NCBI GenBank assembly: GCA_963514095.1
Contig: OY741268.1
Span: forward strand, 11,988,208 to 12,052,207
DNA from: Eutrigla gurnardus
Lineage: Eukaryota; Chordata; Actinopteri; Perciformes; Triglidae
Reading direction: 5' to 3'
Length of the DNA: 64,000 nt
Positions within the stretch are counted from its first letter, which is position 1, and each line of letters opens with the position of its first letter. The position numbers were made by a program, and so were the translations under genes. The notes below the pieces were generated by a model, which saw only the letters and a program-made list of their open reading frames with translations, was not told the DNA's origin and searched no databases. This document shows positions 27,669 through 40,629 of the stretch, in pieces.

Positions 27669-29394
27669 AGCGCTGCTGTTGTGACTCCCCTCACGTTCAG
27701 AAGCTGTCAGCAGGTCGGCCGCAGGGAGCTCAGAGTGCAGATGACAGGTGGAAGAGCAGAGCGGCTGCACTGGAATGAAAATGGCACGGCCTGGACAGCA
27801 TGGCGACAAAACGTTTCAAGAGGCTCGGGAGTTCAGAGGATCCAGGCAAGAGATGCTGTCCAGATGCCGCTTTTCAGCCCGAGTTGAAGTGTTCATTCCT
27901 TGAGTCAGGGCGTCGATCACTGGCTGTGAGGGAGGGGGGGAGGGGAGGAGATGTTGGGATCTTCAGGCTTCTTCTTTGCCAAGACAATGGCAGATGGGAA
28001 TGTGTCGATATAAGGAGAGGCCCTCTGCATGCATGGACACGCCATGCAAAGTTCAACAGTGTCACGCTCCTTCGCTGACTCCGCCGCTGTGTAACGTTTC
28101 TGTGTGATTTCCTTCTCTAAACGGTGGAGACTTGTGCCTGCATGTTCTTGTATTTGTTTTCCTAAAGATCCTCGGGGTTTGTTCCAATAAAACATGGCCG
28201 GTGTTAACTTTACAAACCGCTGATAATCTTTGGAAATGAAAAAGATTTGGATCCGGGCACAACCTTGAGACGGAGCCAGTTGTTGTTGTGAAGTTAAACC
28301 CCACAACACCTGCTTCGTCATTAACATAAGAAGCAAGCAACAGGTCCATTTTAAGCTCTGACATAAATTAACTTGTGTCCTTCTTAATAAAAGCACCGTA
28401 TCTGGTTTCCGGAGGACTACGATCCGTCGGGACTAATGCCTTTTCCTCCTGCCGGACGACAGGGACGTTTCACGCAAGCTGTTGAAAATGGCAGCCGCTT
28501 CCCTCGTTCCTAATCCAGATATTTCAATCTTGACACTTTTATGAGTGGACAGTCAAAGGAGAGTAGAAGTTGCACTGCCGTGGAACAAAACAATCCCCTC
28601 AGCTACAGTAGCCAGGAATCTGGCCGCGGTGGAACGACGCAGATGTGGAGGATCACATTTCAGATGAGCTCTGATACGCCGATGGCCGACAAGCCTCTGC
28701 AACACTGCTGCTCAGTGTGGAGGTATGCGCCACACTTTCCATGGGCCATCGACTTTTTGACGAAACATTAACAAATTTCATCCCCTTCTCGGTGCTCGCC
28801 CGAAAAAAATAAATGGATCTTTGAACGCGAGGACATGACGAGACAGCTGAAATCTTGAAATAGCTGACATGTCTGCCGTGTGTGTGTGTGTTTTCATGCA
28901 CCTTTGGCGCCCTCGCCACTAAAATCTAGTCACCGCAAGTGGATTGACCTCGCTTTGTAACCCGAGACGTAGTTGTACTTTGGAATTCGCAAACTTTCAT
29001 CTCCGCAGTCAAAACCTTTCGTCGCAAATGGCTCAGCGTCTTGATCTGCCGTCAGTTATCTGCCAACGGAGAGTAAACACTGCTCACACTTAGAGAAATA
29101 TAGGGTAACGGAGACACTGAGAAACATTTTAATTATGGGAAGCTCATGGATGCTTAGCATGCTCAAGTGATCCGCAGCTCCGGTAGACACAGACATTGTT
29201 GGAAGAAGGAAAAACTAGAATATAGATTCACCATCTCACCGTCATCGTGGAGAACACTTCTATATGCTGAATGTATTTTATAGAAGTGACAATAAACTGA
29301 TTCTAATGACTTATGTGAAGGTATTCAGTGAAATATACGTATGCATGGCCCCTGTGTTTGGTGTCTTTACTGTTAGCACTCATTCTAACTATGT
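27669..29394. other. Gene-free stretch with raised GC
   Basis: Composition is more balanced than the flanks and open frames are longer (for example 27917-28396 minus), but none has recognisable homology, splice sites in phase or codon bias. May contain regulatory sequence. No gene called. Confidence 0.35.
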
Positions 29395-29705
29395 ATCAGG
29401 GATGCTAATTTAGAAAAAAAAAATGTCCTGAGCGATAGCCGACCCTCGTTAAACGATCATTAACCGTTAACCGACGGGATCCGTGCCTCGCGAGCAGGGG
29501 TGCTGCGGTTGAAGTGCTAACAAGCCGCCTAGCCGCAGCAATAACCGACACACTAAACAGGTTAAATCCATCATTTGCTGCCAGCTGCAGTGTGTGCACA
29601 CAGCAGGTGACTGTCCTCAGCTCACCCGTCCAGAGAGTTGGCGGCGACCGCAAATGTTGTGAGCATTGTCGTGGACACATGCAACCACTTTTGCAGTAAG
29701 TCCCC
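29395..29705 (-). pseudogene. hAT-type transposase remnant
   Basis: Minus-strand translation contains CCVHTLQLAANDGFNL followed by IAAARRLV, which matches the C.AHTLQL.VNDGL...I..ARRLV motif of hAT/ZBED-like transposases. Only about 60 residues of similarity remain, with no catalytic core visible in this window. GGGATGCTAAT at 29400 may be close to an element end. Inactive fossil. Confidence 0.6.
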
Positions 29706-30109
29706 ACCGCATCAATTAGTTTGGCGGCTTAGTTGTCAGCTGTGTGTCTGTCTGGCCAACCCGGTGTCAAGGCAGTTCATGAAATAGTGCACAATGCATT
29801 AGTTTCTTGAAAGGGGATACATCTTGTCCTTTTTTTTTCATGTTTTGCTCATTATGAAAAACGTGTCAAAGAAAAAGTGAATTGGGATCCTTTTTCACGA
29901 AAATGAAAACTCTCCACGTGACTAAAGCCCAGGGCTAGTGATGTAGTATTGCATATTGCATGTGAGCAGGTAAATGGGTCCGACAACACCGTGTGTTGCA
30001 ACTCTGGTGTAACATTAGGAAGTGTGTGAGACGATAAGTTAGCCGTAGCGGTGTAGCTGTGAATGTAGCAGTGCAGCGTGTGTGATGAGGGTGTCAGACG
30101 AGGACGTAA

Positions 30110-30235
30110 CACTTGTTTCTATTTTTTAGCTCTTACTTTATCGGCAATGATATGTTCTTTCTTTTGACAAATGTACTTATTGTAAGTCGCTTTGGACAAA
30201 AGCGTCTGCTAAATGCCCTAAATGTAAATGATAAT
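30110..30235 (+). mobile_element. L2-clade LINE (UnaL2-like) 3' tail
   Basis: Contains TGTAAGTCGCTTTGGACAAA then AGCGTCTGCTAAATG and a TGTAAATG-type tail. CGCTTT/AAAGCG forms the small stem with loop GGACA that L2-clade reverse transcriptases recognise at the RNA 3' end. Only the tail is identifiable; the 5' boundary is uncertain. Confidence 0.7.
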
Positions 30236-31550
30236 GTGACAGTTTATTTGTCGGTGAATAAATGCTTCTTCTCCTTGCTTGCTACCTGCTGACTAAAGTG
30301 AAGGCAGTTAGGAAAAAAAATTACATAGGCTCACTTAAGGTGGGCTGACCTTTAAGGTGGACCAGCTGCTAAGTGCTGCTCCTCTGAGTTTGATAGTTTG
30401 ATATTTCTTTTAGCTATTTAACTCATAGCAACATAGTCAACATTGTTATCTAGTACACATCCCTACCATGTAAACAGTCAAATAAATAATATTCATGTCC
30501 TAAATGTTATTAATGTCAGCCCACATATTTGCCGTTCGTTACATCCATGTTCACAATCATTAGTCATTTTAGAAACAGTCAATAAATGCACCACCGACAG
30601 ACCACCTGTACTCATCGACCCATCTTTCCATTTCCACAGACAAATAGCTGCGTGCTCATCATCTGATTTCAGTTAACTTGGCTCTTCAATAACACACAAT
30701 CACGATCACGTCCTCATTTGTTTTCAACCACAAGCATTTGTAGCTAGCCGAGAGTGCTGCATACAAGCAGCTCTCTGCCTTAAGAGTCCTTCTCTCTTCC
30801 GGTAAAAGAGCAATCATTTCTTCATTAGCCTTTTATTTGTTTCTAACTGTTCCACTTCAGGGGTAACACACAGTTTATTTGGGTACTCTTAATTACAAAA
30901 GGGAGATTGTGAGCCCTCCTCGCCAAAATGAATGTCTCTCTCAGCCTCCCAGAGGGCAACAGCAGCTTAGAGTTGGACTGTATCTGATTGCATTTTCCAC
31001 GATTGATGAAGTTATCGAACTACTGACCAAACTGACTCGGACCTTATCTCGCTTGTGTACGGCTGTGAAGTCTTTAACCTGTGTCTTTCACCCTTGAGGT
31101 GAGGGGGATTAAGAGGAGAAATGCCTTTATTTCCTATTTGTTAGATTCTGAGACTTTTTTTCCTTTCCTTTCAAAAGGAGAAGCCCGGGGGCCGTGAGTT
31201 CAGTCACGATAAATTACATTGCAGTGCTGTTTCCCTCTCCAGATAGCCGTTCAGGAGGTATAGCTACCTTCAGGATCTTTTCATTTTTCCTACTGTTATT
31301 AAACACAGTGATAGAATCGGCTTCCCCCTAGTTGATTCAGAAATGTCAGGGCTGACAACAGAAGAAGAAATATGGCTTTCTGTTTGCAGTTCACTGTCAC
31401 CTTCAACATCATATCGTGGACAAAAATACTGCAGAAAAAACAGCTGCACATTTATGCACACAGAAATCTACAAATTGAGTTCATATGAATTGAATGTCAC
31501 ATTGACGGAGCAGACAACACAAACGCACTTTACCAAATGGGACAGAGCAG
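30236..31550. other. Gene-free stretch, nothing recognised
   Basis: No supported exon, RNA gene or repeat. Confidence 0.45.
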
Positions 31551-31557
31551 AATCCAT

Positions 31558-31760
31558 CTGCTGAGGAGACTCCGGTGTTTTGGAGTGCAGGGACGACTCA
31601 CGAGGACCTTTCTGACTCTGTGGTGACATCAGCCATCTTCTAAGTGGTGGTCTGCTGGGGCAGCAGCATCTCCACTGCTGACAGGAAGAGGCTGGTTAAG
31701 AATGTCCAGCTCTGTCCTGGGATCCCCTCCATCCAGCAGAAGTAGTGGAACAAAGGAGGA
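31558..31760 (+). pseudogene. LINE ORF2 3' fragment (L2/Rex1-like), frameshifted
   Basis: Forward translation reads LLRRLRCFGVQGRLTRTF, then after a frame disruption SAIF, VVCWGSSIS, ADRKRL and SSSVLG. This is the typical post-reverse-transcriptase region (LRRLR.FGVQ....VV.S.I.Y.VVCWG.SIS..DRK.L.....SSVLG) of fish non-LTR retrotransposons. It carries a stop and small indels. Isolated fragment. Confidence 0.65.
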
Positions 31761-34124
31761 CCCAACATAGGACTGACAAGCTAGCTAGCAAGAAAGTGAA
31801 TGAGCCTATTTCCTACAAAAAGTACCGTTGGTGTGCTCAACGTGTGTGGGTGTGGTTTGATCGTTTTAAAGCAAATAAAGCCACAACATATAGCATGAAC
31901 AACATACATGTTCAACTTTCTTCAACAGTCACTCTGCTTTAAACAGGGCCGATGAGAGCCGTGAGACTGAATCATGCACTGTGCTGTAAAATCAAAATAT
32001 GAGCTGAAAGAGGCCAAAAAGCTCAGTGGTGCTGAAGAGTTGTGTGAGTTTCTCTGCTGGTTTCAGTTTTCCATCACAGTATAGAAATAGTTCATTTTGA
32101 AAATATGTTAAACATGTTTATTGTGGATTAAAGGGATATCTGGCAGCATTTGTGTTTTACATGTTCAATGTAAGCCAAACATGCATTTTGTCACACAGGC
32201 GACACACACTAATGTATGCACAACATCACCACATAGGTATTTTGTGGACAGAAAGACTTGATAACTTTTTAAAAAAGGGCTAAAATTCCATCTGCATTTG
32301 ATTAAGAGCATCCAATACAGTGTGCATTAATTCAGTTTACAGCCATTAAAAGAAGAAGAATGCTTGGGCTTGCAAATGGCAAACTACGACTGTCAACAGC
32401 ATGATGTATGGTAGCTTATTATATTCCCCTCATTATGATGAATAACATAGGAAGGAATCCTCCATTCTTGTCGAGATGGAAAATGTAATTAGCTGCACTG
32501 GCTGGCGTTGCAAGCCAGGCCTCCTCTTAGCTGCTCACATCCCCAAGATAAAACACCCAGTTTACAGCATCGTAGTGCATGAAAACACACAGACAAGAAA
32601 ACACCCTTTCTTTCACTTTTGCCAACATGCTTTTCTCTGATGTTGTTCATGCTGCAAAATCAGATTTTAAGCTAACGCAAACCTTTAATGTAAACTCTTT
32701 ATTCCTCTTTAATCAGGCTGATTTATTTGAGAGAAGTGGAATAAAATAAACACAAATCTCACTTTTCTTTCAAATAAAACAAGATGTTCTTCATATTTGT
32801 TGCGTGCATAATGACGACCACATTATGGAGGTCACAGTTTGCCTGTATTTGTTTTCATCACTGGGCAGAGGTGTGTAAGTGCTGGAGCGGGGGTGATCAT
32901 GGGGGTGGAAGTGGAGTAATGATGAAGAGCAATGGGAGAGCATTCTCATCATTTCTGCACCTGCAATCAGCACCTATGAGACTGATCGAGATAAACATCA
33001 ATTAATGTCATAATATGGTGGAGACCCGGCTGGCTCTCAGCTGGACTCACAGCAGCAGCCTTCTGATTCCAGTCATGACTGTGTTGGACTGATGGAAGGC
33101 GGTGTGTTAGTGCTGTGCTTTTGTTCTCAGAGCATTCATTGTTTTCTCTTCATCTAGAGAAAAGATATGATAATTCAACCCAGTCTAATGGCAGGTGGTG
33201 GACGAGTAACAAAATGAAAACTATTGGTTGCATGTACAGGGACACGGATATAAACAATTGCAATGGAAAGTCAATTGGGATAATTTTTCATGGGGACACA
33301 CCAAATAAACGCATCCATGTGTTCAATGGTCAGAGCTTGTGACGCAGTACCAAACTAAGCTACTAAATCAGCTTTAGTCGAGTCAGTGTAGCTGTGCAAT
33401 TTTCAGTTTGGAAATACTGTAACTGAAAGGTTTGATTTGGTATTTTTGGCAGTGGGGTTGCAGGTATACTACTGTGTTCTACAAGGTGAAATTACAGTTT
33501 TTGTCAATGGATTCTTGTGGCCTTAAAGAGAGTGATACAATGGCTTCTGTCAGTTCTGTCTGATGGCAACAGCAGCAGAAGAAATACACTTTTTGGCATA
33601 TCTTAAAAAAGGCCCGCCTAAAAAACATGTACACGACATTTAGAATATTTTCCCCATTTCCATAGTTTGAAAACATTTTTAGAAGGGCTTGGGAAAATAT
33701 AATTTTGATGCTAGAACATACAGATTTGAATACATAAGGAACACTACTAAAACTAAAACTAATTAAATAGACATGAAATAATGCTGCTGCAAGTTTAATG
33801 CAATAATAACGGACCTGCCAATTAAGATTTGGTAAGCGATAGGCAACTTAAACATTCGGTTAAGGTTAGAGATGCTGGAGTGTAATTGTACTTTCAGGTA
33901 ATTTCTTAGTTTGGTTGATTAAAAAACAAAAACCTCTCATGACTATTTATTTATAATACTGTTGCCAGGAAACAGACCCCACACAGTAGCGGTGCATGGA
34001 GTTTGCTTGACAACAATCTTTCTGACAGTCTAGTTATCCCCAAGAAAACAAAGTCACAAATAGAGGCGTTGCCATAATCTGCCCTTCTCCATGTGTTTCC
34101 TTTGTTTTAATAACATCATTCATG
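31761..34124. other. Gene-free stretch
   Basis: No supported exon. A small balanced block at about 32440-32530 (ATTAGCTGCACTGGCTGGCG) could be regulatory. Otherwise AT-rich background. Confidence 0.4.
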
Positions 34125-34480
34125 TTTAGTGTTTCCTGTCTCATTTTCTTACTCATTGCTCCTCTTTAAGATCACTTCACTTCCTGACTTTGTGTGTCTT
34201 TCCACCAGTTTTGATCGCCTGCCCCGCCCTGATTATGTCACCTGTCCCTCGTCACATGACCTGCTCACCTGTTTTCACTTCCTCAATCATTCATTCTCTC
34301 CATATCATCTTTCTTCTTTACCTGTTATCTGCTTGCTGCTTTATTTGGACTCTCAGCCTACAAACCTTTTTTGCTTGCTTTGAACTTTTGCTATTTTTGT
34401 ATTTTCTTTGTATAAGCCCATTTCTGCATCTGCAATCGGGTCTTTCCTGCCCAGCCTGGTCGCCCTAATAATTACGTTCC
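34125..34480. repeat. Probable dispersed repeat (CT-rich, CACCTGTTTTCACTTCC-type)
   Basis: The pyrimidine-rich stretch with CACATGACCTGCTCACCTG, TTTTCACTTCCTC and a closing CATCTGCAATCGGGTCTTTCC resembles a common teleost repeat whose end reads GCATTTGGGTCC. Identified from memory. No coding capacity. Confidence 0.4.
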
Positions 34481-35077
34481 CGTACATCTGACTGTAAATT
34501 CAGTCAGATAACCATAGCAACACAGAAACACAAACATTTATACAAAACAAAGACATGTGGGACATGTTGTCGTCCTCTCTCTTCATAGAACCATTCCTGT
34601 GTTAAATATGTGCTGAAGCGTGAAGAATAAGTTAATGCAACGCTTTGAATTCATTAAGTTCTTCACCAGCTGCATTTATCATCATTTGCACTCCCAGCAG
34701 CTGAGCCAGTGTTAGCATGTTGGACAAAGAAAACCTGTTAGCTTTATTTGCAGTCAATAGTTTGGTCACACTGGCTCATACAGCCATACGCTGCTGTGTT
34801 TTTTGTTACGGTGCTGTACGTCTTTTTTTTTAACACCACCAGAAATAAGAAAAAGCTCCTGTCTAAAAAAAAAAAAGAACAAATGGCGAAAATAAAAATA
34901 AAATCTGACACAAGCAGCAATTAGAAAGTGAACATGAAGGCCTGCGGTGTGAGCATTAAGGCAGTTAACACCTTGCTGGCTCTGCAATCACATCTGCCCT
35001 TATTGGCCCTGGTTCAACTCCCATCAGCCCCCTCTGCACCGTCTCAGCCTTCCTACAGCCTCAATAAAGAAAGCATA

Positions 35078-35080
<3 letters not shown>

Positions 35081-35132
<52 letters not shown>
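35081..35132. repeat. (TG)n microsatellite
   Basis: About 26 TG units. Confidence 0.97.
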
Positions 35133-35133
<1 letters not shown>

Positions 35134-35229
35134 ACTGACCAACTCTCCTATTAGAGGTAGGATAGAAAAACACACCAACAGCAATCGACCAACAGCAACT
35201 TGAGATGGCGGGCCCTCATCCATCACTCT

Positions 35230-35600
35230 GCATGTTCGCGGACGCCATATGAAAACACAAACAAGCAATCAATTGTTTTGCGCACAGCTTGAGGCCTCCT
35301 AATAGAGCACATTTATCTGACGCCGCGGTGGTAGCCCCAGCAATACTTTAATTTGTGAGACATTATGTTGAGTTAATGCCTACCAGGTTGCCGTTCAACC
35401 GGGGGGACTTGGCACATTTGGCGGCGTTGTAAAAGCCAGCATCGCGGCGTATTGTACTGGGACGCCGTGATGTAAATGATCTCACCCGCTGTATCTTTAA
35501 TGGGCTGCGAAATGAATTTATGTGGGAATATTTGCAGAGGAATATTGCATTGTATCATGGCGTAATTAGAGAGCGCGTACTGCACTGGCCCGTATGGAAG
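35230..35600. promoter_or_regulatory. Candidate conserved noncoding element
   Basis: A compact, non-repetitive, CpG-containing block including ACTTTAATTTGTGAG, GTATCTTTAATGGGCTGCG, AATGAATTTATGTGGG and CATGGCGTAATTAGAGAGCG. The mix of CpGs and perfect TAATTA sites in an AT-rich flank is typical of developmental enhancers near homeobox genes. Frame analysis shows no exon. Confidence 0.42.
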
Positions 35601-36861
35601 CCGCCGTACAGCAGTCGACTGTGTTTGTCCTTCGACCGCCCCTGTGATTGGATGGAGAGAGCCTGGTAGAGAGAGAGAGAGGGAGGGAGGGAAGCCAGGC
35701 TCTCTAATAATGATGCACCCTCAGGCCTAATGTGCCATCTCTCTCTCTCTCCCTCTCTCTCTCTCCATGCTCTGGTAAACACACAGCACAGTAAATGCTT
35801 CATTCTTCCTCAGATGTGCACGATGCCAACAAAGAGTTTATTTATAAAACCCTGCAAATAAAATTAACCGTATTATTTAATTTCTGGAACATAAAACAAG
35901 GATCCAGTCTATAAAGGGTTTTTTTCTCTATGAAATAATTAAATCTATTTTTGGACTTAAGCTGGATAGTTGTAGCTATAGTGGCGGCGTGGAGGGAATA
36001 ACAACATGTATAATTTTCTGAAATATCAATAATTTGTCCTATAATGATCGTATTTTCAGCTTGGTGGAGTGGTGAGCTGTAAAGCCTGGTGACTGAAGCT
36101 AGCAATTCCTAAAGAATAAATGACCCACTGTTAACACACTGCCAGCTTTACTTTCATTTTAATGGGGCTCCAGTTTAAAAAGGATGCTGTCATTTTGTCT
36201 TTGTTGCTCTCTGTGTCACATCCTCAGATTGGGAAACTCTTTTACAGTCTCTCTTTATTCTAGGAATAATGCGATGCCATTACCATCCATGGAGTTAATG
36301 TGAAGGAAGATACACTCCAGTTGGTGATCATCATTAAAAACAAATAATACATTCTGAATTTCCTGCATTTTAGAAAATCACCACCTTTTCCATATCCCTG
36401 TGATGTGATTTGATCACCCTTCATATAATGTGTCTACGTGAATGTTATCACCTAAATAACAGCCAATACAAAAAACAGACAAGCCATTTTCATAAAAATA
36501 TTTATTTGTGTCCCCCCCCCTTTCGATCCCCATGAGAATAGAGACTGTTGTCACAAAATGAAACATAATGAAACATAATACAAAACAATTTAGTATGATA
36601 ATTAAAATGATGAAAAATAAATAAATATCAGTCTGGGAAAGTAAATAAAAGAGGGAACAAAAATGTAATGCGGTGCAAAAATGAGTAAAAAATATTAAAA
36701 AAATATATAAAAGTGTCAGTTTTGTTGGTCATAAATACATAATTAGACTCAAAAATATTTCCGATATGAAACAATGAACAGATTATGATGCTGATGAGGA
36801 ATAACACAATATGACATCATTTAAGAATAAAATACACTAAAAGAAGCCATCTCTCTTCAAT

Positions 36862-37260
36862 GTGTTCTCCTCATTAATATTAAGTTATAGATTTATGTCA
36901 GCTAAACCGAAGATTGAGTGGGTTTACCCTCCATTACATCCCAGGGTATCATGCACTTTTGTTCGCAGGCAGATGTCACCCTCCTCCCCCCGCCTCCCCC
37001 CTCCTCCCTCTCCACAATCGCCCCGGGCCAGTCTCCTGCCCGCTGCCCGGGGTTGGGGAGGCTGAGCTCGGCCCTGACAGGCGGCTGGTGGCTCTTCAAT
37101 GCGGCAGAGGAAATTAAATTACCGCTCCTGTTGCCCGCTTTGTAAACAAGACAAAAGCCAATGATACGGCCAATTACGCTTAAATGCGACGCATGTGTAC
37201 AACAGGCTCTCGGAGCAGATCAGTGTTGGAGACGAGCCGCGGCAGACTGGAAGGACACCA
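36862..37260. promoter_or_regulatory. GC-rich block, possible regulatory element
   Basis: The stretch runs from CCTCCCCC-rich sequence into GGAAATTAAATTACCGCTCC and GCCAATTACGCTTAAATGCG. TAAT cores and CpGs contrast with the flanking AT-rich DNA. No exon recognised. Confidence 0.33.
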
Positions 37261-38300
37261 GTTTGTTTTTATTCGTCTTGTAGACATTTTTATTTATTTT
37301 CATTTAATTAATGACAAAACTATTTATTTATCAAATGTATCATAGCAATTTGCACTAAATTACTGCTGTATTTAAGATGTTTCTAATCCGAAAATGATAT
37401 AAAAAAGAATTATAGCCTACCAAATGTTTTGGATTCAGTGGTTGCATCAGGCAAAGGTCAAAACCATGCATGCCAGAATAAGCGTTTCCCCATGAAATAT
37501 GAATTTTAAATTATAAATGGGAGAAAGAACATTTGAATTGATGGTCTCCAGAAAACACCATCATCGGGTCCTTTTCGTGTAGCAGTAAAGCAGGAAGCAG
37601 CATGCCGGTCTGCAGCGGTGGTTCAGCTCTGGACGAACTTGTTGTCGTGACTCCTGCAGACAAAAGACGAATGCATATTAAAATCTGACGGCTAGTTTGT
37701 AGAATGTATTGATTACGTATTGATTGCCAAAATATGAATGGCTTTATGCAGACAAAATGTAGGCTACTTGATAATTATATAATAATAATAAAGTGGATTT
37801 TATTTTTACAAAAACAGATTATAAACAGTTTCATCGTGTAAAAGAAGTGAAATCCGTAACTCTCCTCTCCTTCCCAACAATCCCCCAGAAACGATCAACC
37901 CCCGATGAAAATGGCGATCAGAGTAAATAAAATAGATGGTCTTTATCAAAGTAAATTAGATTCAACTAAATAGTTCACCGGAGGGGCAGAGCAGTTCCTG
38001 TAATTCACTTTAAGGTTCACCAACTTACTCAATAAAGACCCGGCTAGGAATCTAACTGATGTCTAATCGATAGGTTTATCTGAGGCAAACAGCTGGGAAG
38101 AGCAACATGAATCGGTTTGCATTTAAAAGGAGAAGTGAAAAAGATATAGTCGGGAAATCTGACGTCGGAAAATGAAATGAAATGATTTTATTTTACCTTT
38201 TTGTGTCGATCTTTTTTTTTTCCCCTCCACACTCACGGGAATAAGTTAGGGATGCAACAATATAAATGTAGTCTGAATACCAACATTAACAACAGCTATA

Positions 38301-38311
38301 TTAATAATAAT

Positions 38312-38380
<69 letters not shown>

Positions 38381-38405
38381 GATAATAATAATAATAATAA
38401 TAATA
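38301..38405. repeat. (AAT)n microsatellite
   Basis: About 35 AAT units with one GAT and one ATT interruption. Confidence 0.96.
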
Positions 38406-38493
38406 GTGTAAAAATACCTGTTTTTAAAGCCTATAACGCTGTGCAGGAACATGACATCCCTTCATCCTCCCAGCCTTAAGCATGCATTTCAAC

Positions 38494-38496
<3 letters not shown>

Positions 38497-38549
<53 letters not shown>
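38497..38549. repeat. (CT)n microsatellite
   Basis: About 26 CT units. Confidence 0.97.
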
Positions 38550-38553
<4 letters not shown>

Positions 38554-38699
38554 TGTTTTCACTCCCTCCTCCTCCTCCTCCCCTCTCCTCCTTTCCACTC
38601 CGTCCAGTTTCGAGTCGTCTGATCCGGGCAGGAGGCGCCAGGTTTTCCCCTGAGGGAGGCGAAGAGTCAAGGACTGAACCCTCCAAATGCAAAATAATG

Positions 38700-39650
38700 T
38701 AATTCTACACTCTCATTAAAACGGGTTCCACGATGCAGAATGGTGCTTTGTGGGTTCCTAGTGTACTTACACTGTGAGTAAAGAAGATCCCACAGAGAGG
38801 CGTCAGAACCCTGGTACACTCTGAAGAACGCTGCATAAATAATAGGTTCTTGGCAGCTTGCAGAACCTCATTGGTGATTATGTGGAACAGAACATATTTC
38901 TATCATCTCTTATTTTAAAAAATGCGCTGATGATCAGAAATGTTATAAACTGTTCTCTGGAGTTGAAAATAAAAATAAATGCTCCTTTAAAAACGGCATT
39001 GCAAAACTACAATTAATTAGTCATGTTGTTAAAGCTTCACAATATGTACTGGATGTGTACAATGAAGGGAATGAACCATATTTTTAATTTCATTTAATTA
39101 GTGGATTTCACAGCAAGATTCATTATTTTTACTCAATAATAATTATAACAATAATTAGTGTGGTTGATTGTCTTCACTTTTGGGGGCATTCACATCATGT
39201 TGATTTACTCTGATTGAGGTTTTGGTGACTATTATTGGTTAACTCCTGAAAGCCCCGACTCCAGAGTCCACAATGCTTTTTATATATTTCTACTGACATA
39301 TGACCCCGTTTTTGAACAAATAATTTGCACAAATTCCAATGTGAGATTTCTATCCTGCCAAATGTTCCTCTCAAGGTTCTAAAACCCCCAAATGGTTCTT
39401 ATGAAATACACAGAATTCATCAGGGTTGCTAAAGTGTTGTGGAATAAATACACAGGCTTATTGTTGTGCAACAAGAGATTTACTTATGTCTGTTTGCAGT
39501 GTTTTTTTAGGAAACTGTGAAGTTCACACTCATTAAAAAGGTTTGGAGAACTTCCATCATAGAGAACATGGTAGAGAGTGTTTGCATTGTGTAGAACCTA
39601 CAGTTCTGGTACCTTGGAGAACCGTGATTATACCTTTCATTAAAACATTT
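38700..39650. repeat. Possible degenerate interspersed repeat with GGTTC/GAACC motifs
   Basis: Multiple short GGTTC, GAACC and CATTAAAA motifs recur (for example CATTAAAACGGGTTCC near 38715 and CATTAAAAAGGTTTGG near 39532), in a pattern I associate with a dispersed teleost element. Boundaries and class unclear. A similar texture appears at about 42440-42500. Confidence 0.3.
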
Positions 39651-39839
39651 GTCAAAGCAAAAAAGTCCCAAAGTGACTCTTCAGGCTGCTACTGTAGCAC
39701 AACACATTGGTCATCCTGACCCCGGCTGCAACCTCAAACCTCGAAAGCCAATGTGAAGAGCCATACACTTGCATTCTCTTTAATGAGAATTACACTGAGA
39801 AAATGGCGGCGCGCACAGACGCAGCGGCTAGGAGCTATC

Positions 39840-39930
39840 ACAACCCTATGTAAGGTTGTATGCTCCAACGGAATTTCATTGTTATTTATGGCAATGACAA
39901 ATAAATGATTGATTGATTGATTGATTGATT
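39840..39930 (+). mobile_element. Retroposon-like 3' tail ending in (GATT)n
   Basis: GGAATTTCATTGTTATTTAT then GGCAATGACAAATAAATGAT and a GATT tandem tail resembles the AATTTCGTTGTAC...CAATGACAATAAA ends of fish retroposons. Body not recognised. Confidence 0.45.
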
Positions 39931-39935
39931 GAATG

Positions 39936-40365
39936 GCCACCAGGGGGCGACTCCTCTGGCTGAAAAAACAAGTCTGATTGTATAGAAGTGTGTGAAAATG
40001 ACCCTACTTCTGACGCATTATCTTTACAACATTGCAAACATGAGTTTCAAGTCTTCTTCAACACAGCATGAAGTTCATTTCATTAATTATGGTTGCCATA
40101 GAGACAAATAGTCCATAAACCAGGGTATGCTTTGGGGTGGGGCTACCTTGAGATTTACAGGTTACTACCACGGAGTTGTCCGTGTCCCATGAAGGTTAAT
40201 TGTAACATTTTGTTCGCCTCAAAATGTCTTTCTTCGGTTGCACGAAGCTCCACCCTCTAGTGTCACTTCTGGTTGCAAAAAGCCAAGATGGCGACGGCCA
40301 GAATTCCGAACTTGAGGCCATGGATGACGTCACGGTGACAATGCCACTTCAGATATACAGTGTAA
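39936..40365. repeat. Interspersed repeat, copy 2 (fuller copy)
   Basis: It begins CACCAGGGGGCGACTCCTCT and includes GTTTCAAGTCTTCTTCAACA, ACCAGGGTATGCTTTGGGG, CACCCTCTAGTGTCACTTCT, AAGCCAAGATGGCGACGGCC and GATGACGTCACGGTGAC. The order matches the shorter copy at 7127-7420 and a repeat I know as abundant in percomorph fish. Confidence 0.75.
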
Positions 40366-40629
40366 GACCAGAACTTGTTATTTAAGTCTGTATGACCTTG
40401 GTGGTGATTTTCTTTCTGGTGATTGCTGTTAAATTATTTAACAGCAGGTTAAATTATTTAAATTATTTGAACTTTTTAATTAGGAAATTCTTTTAAGCAT
40501 CATAATGCAAGATAAAATCAACACATGGGATCTTATAGACTGAGTCCATTATTTTTACGTTGACAATTATCTTTTTCCTATGTACAGAAGAGCATTTTGA
40601 CCTTCGTATTGGTTTGGATGTATAACTGA

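Noticed and set aside
27917..28396. 159-codon minus-strand open frame
   Set aside because: Balanced composition gives several overlapping long frames on both strands; none shows a domain or conserved splice sites.
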